Positions 22,298 to 34,670 of a stretch of 64,000 bases of DNA are shown here, in pieces. Each line of letters opens with the position of its first letter. Positions within the stretch are counted from its first letter, which is position 1. The translations under genes and the position numbers were made by a program. The notes under the pieces were generated by a model that saw nothing but the letters and a program-made list of their open reading frames with translations, searched no databases and was not told the DNA's origin. The stretch is from Amyelois transitella (taxonomy: Eukaryota > Arthropoda > Insecta > Lepidoptera > Pyralidae): assembly GCF_032362555.1 (NCBI RefSeq), contig NC_083506.1, positions 5,999,501 through 6,063,500 on the forward strand, given 5' to 3'.

Positions 22298-24538
22298 TTA
22301 CACGATCTCATTCTATTCTTATTCTTAATGTAGTTATAATTGAAGATTGAGCTATAATCCTATATATTTTAAACTGTCAGAAAGTTAGCAAAATTTAATC
22401 AACATTCCTGCATTGTAACTGAAAGTTCCCAGTTAAAAAAAATTGCAGTTTACACGCACGGTATTTCAAATCAAATTCTACAACGTTTTTCACAGAAATG
22501 GAATATCACTTAAAATATCTATGAAATAATGAGAAAAAGAGAAAGTAGATGAATTTTTTCGCTTCGATCAGCGAGTGTTAATTTTAAGGCCTTTTTTGCA
22601 CTCCATTTAATCACGATACACCTATTGTTTCTAACTTATTACATTTATCCTAAAATACAATATTCTGAAATGAAATCAATAAATGTTTTTATTTCAGCTA
22701 CTTATATATTATTTACCAAACAAACCCAAGAAACTAAATCAATCATTTGGGAAAGTAAAAAACACTTATCGTCAAAACGAAGTATTCGTTTAATATCCAA
22801 ACACAAGTGATATAAAATAAAATTCGCATAAGGTAATAATATGAACATCGTACATCCGAGGAGACAATTAAAAGGAAATTTTACCGGAGATCACATCGCG
22901 TAGATGTTCTCATTTGGAGTGTAACGCGGGGTTCGTCACCGTGTCTACGATTTATACCCGCCGTATTACACGCCATTCGACATGTACCCGTGGAACTGAG
23001 AGCAAGAAAAATGTGGAGACGGCAACTTACAGAAATGAATAGATGCGCTCCCTGGAGAGCAGAGATCAATCAATTTGAACGAGCGTCAAATCCAGTTCGC
23101 TTTATCGATTGTAAATTGTTTCGCATGTAAATGAAAGCTTTACTTTGAGTGCCACAATTGTTTGCGATGAGTATTTTTTTTTTCTCTATTAAATATGACA
23201 ACGATTAGTGTATATATAAAAAATATTGCGTCACTGCCATGTAAACGCATAGCTCAAACAATTGGGTGTAGAGATTAGAAATGTTGCATGTAAGCTATTT
23301 TAATCTGGACGTGCATAAGAGCTTGGCGAAATTGCCGTGCGGGCGTAATCTACTTCGAAATACCGCATCCATAATTAATTTTGAATATCCACTGAACAAT
23401 GTAGGATGATTGTGCCCCTGTCTAATTGTTTCTTGCAACGCGACTATATTAAGGAGTGAGACGCCGACAACTTTATGACTTCTCGAGTCGTTAACTTGTC
23501 GAATCAATTCGTGAGCCTTAGAATTATTCGAATGGAATCGAGATAGAGGGTACATGCCAAATAATTTTACAGCTTTCCTTGAACGCTTTTACATTTATAC
23601 GAATGGATATCGATTCGGGTTCACTGACTTAAAATCTTGTGGGTTTGAATAATGGTTTGACTTAATCATTTAACTAGGAATTTAAACGCCAAACTTACTT
23701 TTAATCACAACACATTTTCTTCTTCCAATTCAACGGCTGACTTGAACTTAAGTTAAAACGCGAAATCAGAATGTAACTTTGAAGTTCTAATTAGCACGAT
23801 AGTATGCGCCTTCAGCTAAGGAGTCATTAAAATTCAGCGATAAATGAACTCTAAAGAATTTAATTAAAATAGAGCATGCATAATATTATTCATAAAAAGT
23901 TTCAAAGAGAACATTGAGCATCGTAAATAGTGAAAATGTATATCGGTATACAGCGTTACTTCCTACTGAGAATTAAAACAACTTGCTCTGTGCTCCAAGC
24001 AGCAAATAAATATAAACGTACCGTCTGTAGTTTTTAACTGAAATTCTCTTTGCCTCCTTTATTACCATATCAGAATTATTGGTTGGCAACAGTGTTAAAT
24101 ATTACTCAACTTTCCAGCACACACAGCACGGTTTGCCATATTATATTTGTTTACATTTTATACAGAGTCCATTTGTTTTTCTTTCAAAATCTTTAAAATG
24201 AAAAATGTTCTATCATGTAAGAAATAATCTATTAGAGCAATCGTCGTAAATAATATAATTAAATTAGATCATTATTGATTTTTCATAATCGTAGTTAATT
24301 ATTATAAATATACTTTTTATTATATAGATTATACTTGTTTATAGACACATTCAATGCAGAAATTAGTCCAGTTGCCTTGTTCTTAGTTCCGCTACTAAGC
24401 TACGGGGCAAGGGTCCGCTTTCCAACATTTTATTTTTGTTCATTGTCAGCAGCATCTTCAGTTTCAGGGCAACTAAAGTATTTTAACTCTTTACGAGTTA
24501 TCTACTTAACTAATCTTCTTGAAATTTTGCTTAAATAT
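22298..24538. other. Gene-free stretch with a GC-richer block
   Basis: 22860-23100 is more GC-rich than its surroundings and might be a conserved non-coding block, but this cannot be judged from one sequence. Minus-strand frames at 22881-23069 and 23295-23555 show no family signature. Confidence 0.45.
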
Positions 24539-24632
24539 AATTAAGAGTCTCGAAAAACAGTTCTTCGAGACTCTTAATTTAAAAATAACTTAATAAAAAG
24601 TACTGTTTGTCTGTACAAACAGTACTTTTTAT
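24539..24632. repeat. Pair of adjacent perfect hairpins
   Basis: The first hairpin has arms 24539-24554 and 24564-24579 (16 bp, 9-nt loop). Thirteen bases later comes the second, with arms 24593-24610 and 24615-24632 (18 bp, 4-nt loop). All arm pairs are exact. The two stems are unrelated in sequence. Confidence 0.92.
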
Positions 24633-26034
24633 CCCGGTAAAAATTATAGTTAACGAGGGATCTGCGAAAAACCCATATTCTTTGGTTGGTGGAGCTAATT
24701 CGCGCGAGCGAAGTTGCGGGTAAAAACTTAGTCATGTATAAAGTCTATACTAAAATTAAATTTTTTGGAAAAGTGAAACAATAAAATTGCAACGCCATGT
24801 TTTCGAGACGGTAAGCAACATTTACTTAACAGTATTAAAGCATAAAAAATGTTCCTTCTTAGCTTTTATTCCAGTCTGGGGAGTAGGAATTAATAAAAAC
24901 AAACAGAGGGTTCATAAAGAAAAATGTCACTGCAGTTTAAAGTGTGCCTTTTATTCTATCTAAAGAAATGGAAGAATTTTTGTATCAACACTACATAATT
25001 AAGTATTGTATTTGTTAAGCTACCAGGTGCTTACCTCAAAATTATTATAATTTAAGATTTAAATATTTCACGCGTACGAATTAGAATACAAAAAGTATGG
25101 TGTTAATAGTAGGGTGTTATAAGTAAACGGAAATTCAATTTTTTCCCCAACAAAATCTGATATATTTTGAAAATAATAATTCCTAGCATTCATACCTATA
25201 AAACAAACACATGTGACGTCGATTAAATTTTTTAAACAACCGTCCACTACCTTATTTACTAACTAACTATCAGGCTTCCCATCAAGTCTGTTTCCTCTAT
25301 CTACCCCACAAGGGATATTAGTGGTGTTTAAATTTCGCATTCTGAAAAGCAAAATGCTTTTATAAAAGTGACTATTATAAACGATATGTAGAATACAGTC
25401 ATATGTTAAGTGGAAAGTCTTCAGGGGTGAATTAGAGGGTAGTTTTAAAGCGTACTTTAGGCGCAGCCGCTTAATGATATTAAACTATGATTTATGTACG
25501 GAACCCCTTTGAGTTATGATCTCCGTGCGCTAGTTGCTCGCTAAGTTATTTATCGTACTTGAAAATCTAAACACAAATAGAGGAATCTTAATGATACCTT
25601 TATATTTAAAACGGTGGTTCCGTCTTTGAGAACATATTAATTACTATTATGTGCACTTAGCCTGTTCTTAAAGTGACTCACCGAAGAAATTTTAAAAAGC
25701 GTATGAAATAAACACGCAAAAGAAAACCTTAAATTTTAATCAAGAAATTTTCCTGTTGCCATACATGCTATACTCATGTAAATTTTTGACAACAGGATTT
25801 AAAAGTAAATTGAAGTTTTATTAAACCTTTTTTTTGCTTATTTATAAATATTCGCAATGAGATTTGCTGGGAGTGACTTAACTCCTTGTATTTTTTACAT
25901 TGGTTACTACATCGCAACTAAGCTGCTAATAGCTACAAAGTAATGTAAATTGCTTTTACGAGATCGAAATTTGTTACGAAGTTATAGCTACGTGGCGTAG
26001 CAGAACAAACCAGTACCTAATACTGTCCAAATAA
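24633..26034. other. Gene-free stretch
   Basis: 24695-24725 has a CGCGCGAGCGAAGTTGCGGG word typical of lepidopteran repeat ends. 25270-25330 is a weak family B fragment. Nothing else was recognised. Confidence 0.45.
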
Positions 26035-26281
26035 TTACATACATACATACATACGGGACAAATTACACAGATTGAGTTAGCCTCGAAGTAAGTTCGAGAC
26101 TTGGGTTACGAGATACTAACTCAACGATACTATATTTTATAATAAATACTTATATAGATAAACATAAGACCCAGGCCAATCAGAAAAAGTTCTTTTCTCA
26201 TCATGCCCTGGCCGGGATTCAAACCTGGGACCTCCGGTGTCACAGACAAGCGTACTACCGCTGCAACACAGACGCCGTAAA
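26035..26281 (-). repeat. tRNA-derived SINE (family C), minus strand
   Basis: On the minus strand there is an internal Pol III promoter with a B box GGTTTGAATCC (26225-26215) and a tRNA-like head near 26280. The body contains GATTGGCCTGGGTCTTATGT and the tail is a TATG run (26038-26053). It matches the copy at 43731-43980 along most of its length. Confidence 0.85.
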
Positions 26282-26356
26282 AATAAAGTTAATTTTTAAA
26301 AATCACCTTAAAATTAAGAATATCGATCTGAAGACCCTTGTTTAATAATAATAATA

Positions 26357-26560
26357 AACGATTCGTTCTTTCTCATTAATTCATTCATCTATATCGCTTG
26401 CGGCGTAGACAGAGCCAACAGTCTTGAAGAAACGATTCGTTCTTTCTCATTCATTCATTCATATAGTTACATCTATATCCCTTGCAGTGTAGACAGAGCC
26501 AACAGTCTTGAAGAGACTGATAGGCCACGTTTAGCTTTTTGGCTTAATGTTATCGTTTTT
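26357..26560 (+). repeat. SINE family B with an internal tandem duplication
   Basis: A segment of about 75 bp (AACGATTCGTTCTTTCTCAT through AGAGCCAACAGTCTTGAAG) occurs twice in a row, from 26357 and from 26430. The SINE body then continues (AGACTGATAGGCCACGTTTA). Confidence 0.75.
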
Positions 26561-27335
26561 TTTCCTCATGTTAAAAAAAAATCAAATTCATTAATTCCTT
26601 TGAAATATGTATGATGTCAATAAGACATCCCCGTAGACGTCAATAAAATATTATGTATGCTAATCGAGACTTAATAAAAAAGGTATCATAAAAAACAAAT
26701 ATCAAAATCTACCTTGATATGCCATTCTAAATCTAGCGAGTCAAAACATTCGGTGGTAGGTACGTGTTGTACTAGTTTAGAAGAAGGCCTGGGGTGAGGC
26801 TGGCGTGCCGTATCTGTCATCTCGGGCGTCACGGCAAACACGCCGTAACCTCGGTCGTTTTATTAGGGCCCGGCACCGCGCGGAGCCGCTAAAATGTCCC
26901 ACCCATAGAAATTGGAATAACGATTTCTGTGGTGATAGTTAGGCAACGGTGATCGCCCGTATGTGCGGCATTGACCTTGCGAAATAACGTTTGAGATGAT
27001 TCTGATAATTAAATATTTTTGATTTAAATAAAAAAGTTTTATTACGACATTGTGTGTTCTCCTTTTGTCTTATTGATCGAATTATTGGGTGAAAACTAGT
27101 TGAAAACTATCTAGAGGAGACGACTCTACTAGGAACAAAAATAATCTAAATTAGATATTTTTATTAACTCCATACCTACTGGGATCAATCAACAATCACC
27201 CGGAAATATAACTTTGCAAACCCTAAATCCGCAACAGTGATGAAAAACGTAAGTAAAAAAAATTATAATACTTACGGCATTCTATTACAAGCAACATTAC
27301 ACTCCCATCATATCCCATGCCGTTAAATCTATCCC

Positions 27336-27454
27336 ATCAACGTAATGAATGAAATCTCTGCGCAAAGTGATACAAATCGTTCGATTCATCGCGCGTCGCC
27401 GTCTAGCTGCATCTTGCTGGGTCACACATTTTTTGATGTTTCCTCCCCTTGAGT
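27336..27454 (+). repeat. Direct repeat, copy 1 (about 119 bp)
   Basis: It shares AATGAATGAAATCTCTGCGC, AAAGTGATACAAATCG, CGCGCGTCGCCGTCT and CCCCTTGAGT with 27601-27720, at roughly 90% identity by eye. The family is unknown. Confidence 0.85.
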
Positions 27455-27600
27455 CCACTTCTTCGTCCTGGCGTTAGTCATAGTTACAACCTTACCTCCA
27501 TAAAGTGGATGGAGTACTACTTAACACACATTTCAAACCAAGTATCCGCAAGCTAGTGATGAGGAATACCTGACATTTCTCATCACAGGGCGGGCCTTCT

Positions 27601-27720
27601 ATCAACCTAATGAATGAAATCTCTGCGCAAAGTGATACAAATCGTCCGACTCGTCGCGCGTCGCCGTCTCGCTGCGTCGTGCTGGGTCACATAATTTTTT
27701 GACGTATCGTCCCCTTGAGT
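27601..27720 (+). repeat. Direct repeat, copy 2 (about 120 bp)
   Basis: Second copy, starting 265 bp after the start of the first, in the same orientation. The unusually GC-rich centre stands out from the flanks. Confidence 0.85.
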
Positions 27721-28667
27721 GTACACCTTTTTTCTTTACTCTTCACTCCCACTGGTAATAGGGTTGTTTGTTCAAAAAGCCAGAGTTAATGCTCTCTGTT
27801 TTAAGCAACGCACTTTATAAATAAAAAAGGGCTTCTGATATCATCATCACCCGGGTATGTTCCCAATTATTGTTTCAGAGCTCCGGGTCCTCTTCTTAAT
27901 TTAACGAGGTTACTGGATTTTAGATAAGACGAGTGATGTTCACCTCCACAACCCTAAACCTCGATCAGAACCAGAATCATATTTTATTTAGCTTTGTTAC
28001 GGTTATATTATTTTTCCAAGCGGACCCTTTCTCTTAAACATTATGGAGAAGGGTGATCACGCTTACAATGTCTTTTGACGTATGTCAAATGTCATGTATA
28101 AATGAATGTTATAAGCTCCTGACTATTTAAAAATGCATAAATAAAAACATCTGAAAATTGTGTTTTATCTACAATCTACTAAGCCTAAGCTAGCAGCCAT
28201 ACAGGTTTATATTTTCTTAACCAAACCTATATGAAACGTCGTAATACTAGTTACAATTTAATCAAACCGATAGGAAAATTGAGCAGCCCAACAAAAGCAG
28301 CATGTCTCAAGTATCTAGACATATCATATCGGCAATTATCTGGCGAGGCAGCCCTGCCAGCGATTGCGATCAAGAGTGGCTCCGCGAAATGAGAACGGGC
28401 ACCCGGGGAGCACCGATAAAAACTTTCACTTTTTCGACATCTCTCCGCGGTGACATTCAGCAGCTACAGTGTGCCGCCTGTGGCAACCCTTATTACGTTA
28501 TTGTTTGCGTAATTGTAATACACAAGTTCCATTGTGAAGGATTCTTTACTTCTTAAGCATTGATTGGATTGAAAGATCGGACGATCAAGCTCATTAAATT
28601 TAGAACTAATTATCATTTTCATTTTCAATTTTTCTCAAGTAGAGCTCATTTGGTATTTTACGTACAT

Positions 28668-28800
28668 GTATACATACATAAAATCACGTCTATATCCCTT
28701 GCGGGGTGGACAGAGTCAACAGTCTTAAAAAGACTGATAGACCACGTTCAGCTGCTTGGCTTAATGATAGAATTGAGATTTAAACAGTGACAAATTGTCG
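28668..28800 (+). repeat. SINE family B copy, plus strand
   Basis: It reads ACGTCTATATCCCTTGCGGG, then CAACAGTCTTAAAAAGACTG, GCTTGGCTTAATGATAGAAT and AACAGTGACAAATTG, the usual family order. Confidence 0.78.
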
Positions 28801-29045
28801 GATTGGGAAGGCCTAGCAGAATACTCCTTGATCACGTCGAAGACATTCTGGAAGAAGGTAAGGTCAAGAGTGCCTGAAATCGACGAGCTTGCATGAAGAG
28901 AGTTATAAGTGCGTTTTTTATATTATTTCATATAAGAAAGAGGGGTTTTTTCCGAAAGAAGAATGCAGGGATCGTGGCAAGTGGAAAGATGTAGTCTCTG
29001 CCTACCCCTCAGGCAAAGGGGCGTGATTTTATGTATGCGACGCTG
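28801..29045 (+). repeat. Non-LTR retrotransposon 3' end (family A)
   Basis: The decayed frame resembles the C-terminal end of a LINE reverse transcriptase polyprotein (CRDRGKWKDVVSAYPSG near 28970-29020), followed by a short tail ending TTTTATGTATG. Six or more copies of this end occur in the window. The copy is 5'-truncated. Confidence 0.7.
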
Positions 29046-31429
29046 TTACACTGGAAAGAATGTTGAAGATGGCACTGACAGATGAGGTTTCTTATCTTCC
29101 TTCACGTGGGCGATCTACGAGCGAACTCTAGTTTTGTCATAAAAATTTAGCGCCCGGAATGTTGACGCTTCTTTAGGTGATAAGTCTAAGTGTTTCTTAT
29201 TTACGGCCAGGCAATATCTGAAGAAGGCAGTGGGTACTAATATCGTGTGGTGGCCGCCGATAGCCGCTCGATAGAATAATATGACGTGAGCCGGGCCCGC
29301 CGGCACGTAGGCAATAAGCCGAGCGCCTTCCGGAAAAATAAGATTGTCGGCATTGGCGCGTGCCGACGCCGGCCCTCGTTACCCATCGCTGCTGTATTTA
29401 TTCAAATTGTTGGATATATTTTAAAAAGGTTAAGAGCTGGGTTCGTTTTGAGAGAAGGTAATGTGTTACTACTGGTGGGCCTTTGGAAACAACGTGCGAC
29501 TACTTCACAATTAAATGCACATGCACAATATTTAGTATTCGGGTATCGGACGACAATGGTTTCACGTAAATACATATGTGACAGGACAAGATTGTGACCA
29601 TTGGACCCGCCGGCTTCTTCCTCCCCGGGGGCTTCTTCCTAATCTTGTCCTTGACTGTAGTTATTTTGGTACATACTTAAAAATACCGTTATCTGATCGT
29701 GATCCACTCCAAACCGATAAACTCATGCATCTAGTCTACAAAAGATCCAAAAAGTACATTGCGAGTTTTTATCACAACCGAAACACCACTACACGCTTTC
29801 GAAGATCAAATTTCACATAAACACGTGGCCAATGGTTAACATGTGACATATTCAAAAAGAAAACGTCCCACTGCGGCGCGCCTTGTTTCATTTTACGATC
29901 TTATCGAAATAATCCGATCTGGCTTGTTATTTACTGCCGCCTTCCCTCAATTCAAGCTCTCACGGGCAAACCGCGACCACTCACGTCATTATCAACCTTA
30001 TTCCCACGGCACTCGACATTCATTGCTTTATTTCTAATCCGTTCGCGTAACTCCTTGCATTCTCAACTCTGTCGCTGAAACGACACCGAGCTAACAATAC
30101 CAGAAAAACTTGGGCAGTTTCAAACTTAGTGTCTGTGAAATATAATCCACTTTTCAGAAATATTTCCTTGGCGTTTAACTCGTTTAAAACTACAGTGACT
30201 TACAGACATTCCTTGTGTGATTGAGCGGAAAACTGTAGGTGTTTTATTTTCACATGACGCGACGGAGCCAGGCTATCACAATAAACACTTTGCGGTGGCA
30301 CTAGTGCTGTCAATTATTCATTATATTAAATGCGACATTTCTGGATGTACCAGTTGGTAACAACGGATTAGTTTCTAAATGCACTAATTCCGCTATGCCA
30401 TGTTCCAACATTGGAAAAATGTGTATCAAAAGCCGTTCGCCTAACATTAAAAGTTCTGTAGTTGCTCTTTAGGCTGCAGACTAAGAAGACGTTATCAAGT
30501 TTAAAGCCCCAATGCAAAAGCCAATGTCCAAATCCGATTAAATAAAATCTGAATTTAAATGAAATAATTAATTGATTGGGATTCTTCTTGTGCGCAATGG
30601 GCTGGTATTGTCACTATTTCAACCAAATTCCATTAACAGCTGAAGCCTTTCATTCTTTTTATGACTGTTGGCTCTGTCTACTCTTAAAGAGATGTAGACG
30701 AAGAATATGTAAATGAAATACCACAGTGCCTATTCCAATTAATGCTACGCAACCATCAAAGTAATGTAATTCTCTAATAAATGCAGTGCTCGTCAGCATC
30801 TTACATTTAAAATGCGGACTGTTTCAAAGTTGCAAAATACAAAACAGCGTCTAGGGTTAAACTGGAAAATTCAATATGGCGTTAACGTTCTCAAGTCTCC
30901 CGCTACTACTTGGAAGCGAGTACCTAATAAGCGTGGACGGGAATGAAGTAAAAATTCACACCATTGTCATTCCAGCAGCGTAGAACTGGTAATGAGCTAA
31001 GTTCGCCGTAACGCGTCGTAACTTACATACCAATCGGCGTCCGAGTCTTTCCTATCCGCCATTGGTAATCATGCCACAAACATGGAAAACAAGAAAGTTC
31101 TGATCATGTTTCTCGCTGGATTTCAGGTGAAGCAAACGTAAAGTAGCGGAAGATCCAGCTTGTCTTATATCAATGTTTTGTTTAAAATTTTCATTTTAGA
31201 ACTGAACAGCGTCATCGTCTTGGTTATTTGTCCTGGTGCTTTCAAACTGCTACAACCGAGGTGTGGGAAGGTCAAGCAATATTAAAATGTGCAAGTAAAA
31301 CTATTGAAATGAAGCATTACTTAATAATGCTTTTTAGATTGGTTTAGTTTTATGAGCATCATATAACCTAAAATTAAGATTTTCTGTACTTAAATGTAAC
31401 GACAAATTGTTAGTTTTCTTTTTCCTCCT
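29046..31429. other. Gene-free stretch with repeat fragments
   Basis: 29290-29380 is GC-rich and loosely self-complementary. 29583-29593 and 29641-29651 are 11-bp exact inverted arms around a GC-rich 47-nt loop that contains a doubled GGCTTCTTCCT. 30570-30712 is a reverse family B fragment. Open frames at 29286-29597 and 29578-29820 have no domain and fall in this low-identity sequence. Confidence 0.45.
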
Positions 31430-31645
31430 GGCTTTACTCCCGGTTGCATTCTCACCACTCTGGAGAGGATCCCGGGGTATGCCATTGACCATCCTGACGG
31501 ATCCCGGATTAGGTGAGTCAGGTTTTTACAAAAACCGACTTCAATCTGACCTCCGCAACCATTGCAGATAAACCTAATCCGTATTGGATCGTGGTTACAC
31601 ATCCAGTTACCTCATCGGTACAAGGCCGAGATGGGATGAACAAAT
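31430..31645 (-). repeat. SINE-like repeat (family D), minus strand
   Basis: Its reverse complement matches 50715-50955 over the block GGTTTA, GGTTGCGGAGGTCAGAT and GTAACC. The upstream limit is uncertain. Confidence 0.65.
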
Positions 31646-31904
31646 GTTAGTTTTATTAAATTAATAAATTAAATGTAAAAATGCCGTAATTTTTTTTCTC
31701 GAACTATTAACTGAGCTTAAACAGCCACGCTATAGACACAGCGGGAGCTTCTCCAACTTTGCCGAGTCTGCGAAACGTAAACTCTTAAGAAACCTTATAA
31801 ATTACCTTCATCTACGAATCAATAATCAGGCGCTCGGGAAAGTTTTAGCAAGGAACAGGTATAAATTACTACAATCTCTATACCATATTATGACTCTAGT
31901 TGTA

Positions 31905-32060
31905 TACATACTAAAATCACGTCTATATCCCTTATTGCGTAGGTAAGTCATATAAAAGACTGAAAGGTCACTTTCGGCTGTTCGGTTCAAGGATTAAGAT
32001 TCAAATACTGACAGATTGTGCTGACCCATCACCTACAAGAATAATCCCAAGTTTATTACA
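31905..32060 (+). repeat. SINE family B copy, plus strand
   Basis: It reads ATCACGTCTATATCCCTTAT, then AAGACTGAAAGGTCAC, CAAATACTGACAGATTGT and AATCCCAAGTTTAT, which are diverged family blocks. Confidence 0.65.
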
Positions 32061-34452
32061 ATAAGTAAAACACATTTCAACACACATCCAATCAAGCATC
32101 AATATATATATAAAACCCTTCTATTTCTGAATGACTGACTAATAAACAACTTACAGCTAAAATTATTGAAAGGCTGAAATTTCGAATTTAAGAATTGTGA
32201 GATTACTTCAATAAAAAAAGGTCAGTGGTAGTGGTGATACTGGTAGTCACCAATCAGCACCCGTTTCTTTTGACGCCTGGCCGCGACTTCGCAAATGGAA
32301 TTTGCAAGTAATTCCGCCGCCGCCCCCGACTGTGGCCCGGCTTGCTCTCTTGTCTCCGCGTGTCGCTTCCATTACAAATTGTGTTGGAATAAAAATATGG
32401 TCTGATTTATATAGAGCTGAGATTACCGTGTAAATAAAAAATAAGTTGACACCTAAAAAAAGTAACTAATTGACTGAAATATCAAAGCACGGCCCTTATA
32501 CAATAGAGTCTTGTGTGGTCTACGGGTGCACTTTGAGAGAATTTCCCGGAATTCACGCGAGAAGAGAAATTAACGGTATTTTTCACTTTACGCGTTCTAT
32601 AGTACACATGGCTGTAGACCTCTTTCTACTTGACACGATTCCTGCATTCCATATAGCTTCGTGTTAAATCCTGACTTAACCAATTCCGAATAATGATTAA
32701 AGTCCGACTCCGGCCCCTCTTATAAAGACAAGATGAAGAGATACTTATTTCTTTTATCATGAAGAAGCAAACATACTCTGAACATTTTTTTTATTTATAA
32801 TTTAACACCTCTATGTGAATACATCCGTTCACGGGAAGAAGTGGGCGTGTAATAGGAAATGTTCCGCATATTGACTCCAGCTCCCGAGATCTCTAAACAA
32901 TGACACACGGCGGCGGAGAGTGTTAGAGAACTGGTATTTTTGCACCACCAACTTTAAACACTACTGATTTATTCAAACTTGACAAAGAAATATTTTAAGA
33001 AAGAGAGTGAATAGATAAATCACACTTATTTTAATTAGCGTTTTTATTATTGTATCTTTATGTGCTCTCTCTTTTTCTCGCCATCTGTTTTCCTCATAAT
33101 TTGCAATTATAACAATTAACACATAATCTAACAAATAAGTCATATTTTTTATTTTGTGATCAGATATGAAAGTATTTTATATAACCCCTTTGTTTGTTGT
33201 ATTGCTGTGTTGTTTTATGTTTTGTACTTGAATTGCCTTCTTCGATATCCTTCGCACACGACATTATTTATAACTATTAAATAAAACAAATAAAAAATTT
33301 AGACTATAAATAAATTAAAACTTATTAGGGCGTAAAATATAAGAAAGTTTTCTGGGCCATTCACGGCGCCACTGTATCAAATCATCCTAGCACTATAAGT
33401 AAAGTTTAATTACCCAGAACAGCTTTACAAGACCAACAAAAAGTTGATGAGTCCGTCAAAGAACGGAGATAATTCGTAAATCTTCGGCAACCGACTGAAG
33501 TTAAAATTGAGAAACTGCCTCGAATACCTCAGGGCAAACTTAAAGTTCAGACCCTTTGAAAAGTCGATCCACCATTTACGCATTATTGAAAGTATATGCT
33601 ACCCTTATCACGTCTCGTAAACTAATCGATGGTATATGACAGGCCTTTATGTTGGAGCAGTAGGTGTTTGGTTTGAGCAAGATGTTGTTAGAGGGTCTGG
33701 TAATATATTTACTGGACTTATTTAAGGGTGTAGACGTATTATAGTGATATTTTATTATAGCATAACTTTTGAATAACATTAATTACTCGCAATCATTGCT
33801 AATTTTATTTGATTCTTACTTATTTCATTCAGATTCACATTATTATTGAGGCAGCTTGTTGCTACCTTATTTTTATTTATTATGATTCAAAGATGGCAGT
33901 TTTCAAAGAGCGTTATAAACTGCATCATCAAAAAAATTCAAGTTCTGTATTTATTAGTATTTAAATTAAATGTTATTGGGTATACTATATGATGGTGATT
34001 AGTAAATATTAACTTGTTAAACAGGTAAATTAAATCAGAGACAGCAAGTTTATTTAAAACCACTTTCTACCAATAAACATGGTAACCTTATTCTTACATT
34101 CGATACATATTCTGTTCCACATTTAAACTGCTCGCGAAAAGGATTTTCTAGGGTAAAAGTTTAAATAAGTTTAGGGGAAGTTCTCAGTCCCCTTTTACGA
34201 GTGCAAAAGGGCAAAAGAAGCAAATGTTTGTTTATTCAAAGATTTTATAGATTGTTTTCAGTGAAAGGAAAATGTTGGTAAAGCGATAAAAACTTACACC
34301 GAATCAAGCGTGTCCTTATAAACGTATTTGAAAAGTCTCTTTATCAAACACACATAGGTACTTTCTATTGCTGGTCCCAAAATACACAGATAATTTTTTT
34401 TACAAGAGTTCGCACGTGGTTTTGCTTGTTTATAAAAAGTCCTTGTGTCATT
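32061..34452. other. Gene-free stretch
   Basis: No recognised gene or repeat. The plus-strand frame at 32470-32667 and the minus-strand frame at 33576-33779 show no domain. Confidence 0.5.
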
Positions 34453-34516
34453 TGATGTACCAGCTACATTTCTGTAAAAGTTTGATGACATTTACCGAAA
34501 TGTAGCTGGTACATCA
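34453..34516. repeat. Perfect inverted repeat, 20-bp arms, 24-nt loop
   Basis: Arms 34453-34472 and 34497-34516 are exact reverse complements. A third partial copy (GGTACATCATCAGC) follows directly. Confidence 0.92.
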
Positions 34517-34617
34517 GCAGGTACATCATCAGCTCAGTCGTTTGTTGTGTGAAAGAATAACAAACATACATAAATTATAGACACATATTTGTTTAACTTA
34601 TGTAACTAAATACATGC

Positions 34618-34670
34618 ATTAAATCACGCCTCTTTCCTCCGAGAGGCAGGCAGAGACCACATCTTTCTCG
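34618..34670 (-). repeat. Family A fragment, minus strand
   Basis: AAATCACGCCTCTTTCCTCC, then GGCAGGCAGAGACC: the reverse complement of the LINE 3' end seen at 60885-61012. Confidence 0.65.

Larger units (their letters stand above)
26561..28667. other. Gene-free stretch with a GC-rich patch and a direct repeat
   Basis: 26790-26890 is GC-rich (GGGCCCGGCACCGCGCGGAG) and could be regulatory. 27336-27454 and 27601-27720 are direct repeats, listed separately. The plus-strand frame 28302-28556 has no recognised domain. Confidence 0.45.

Noticed and set aside
34453..34516. microRNA precursor
   Set aside because: The exact 20-bp stem without bulges and the short total length do not look like a typical animal pre-miRNA. 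No conservation data are available.
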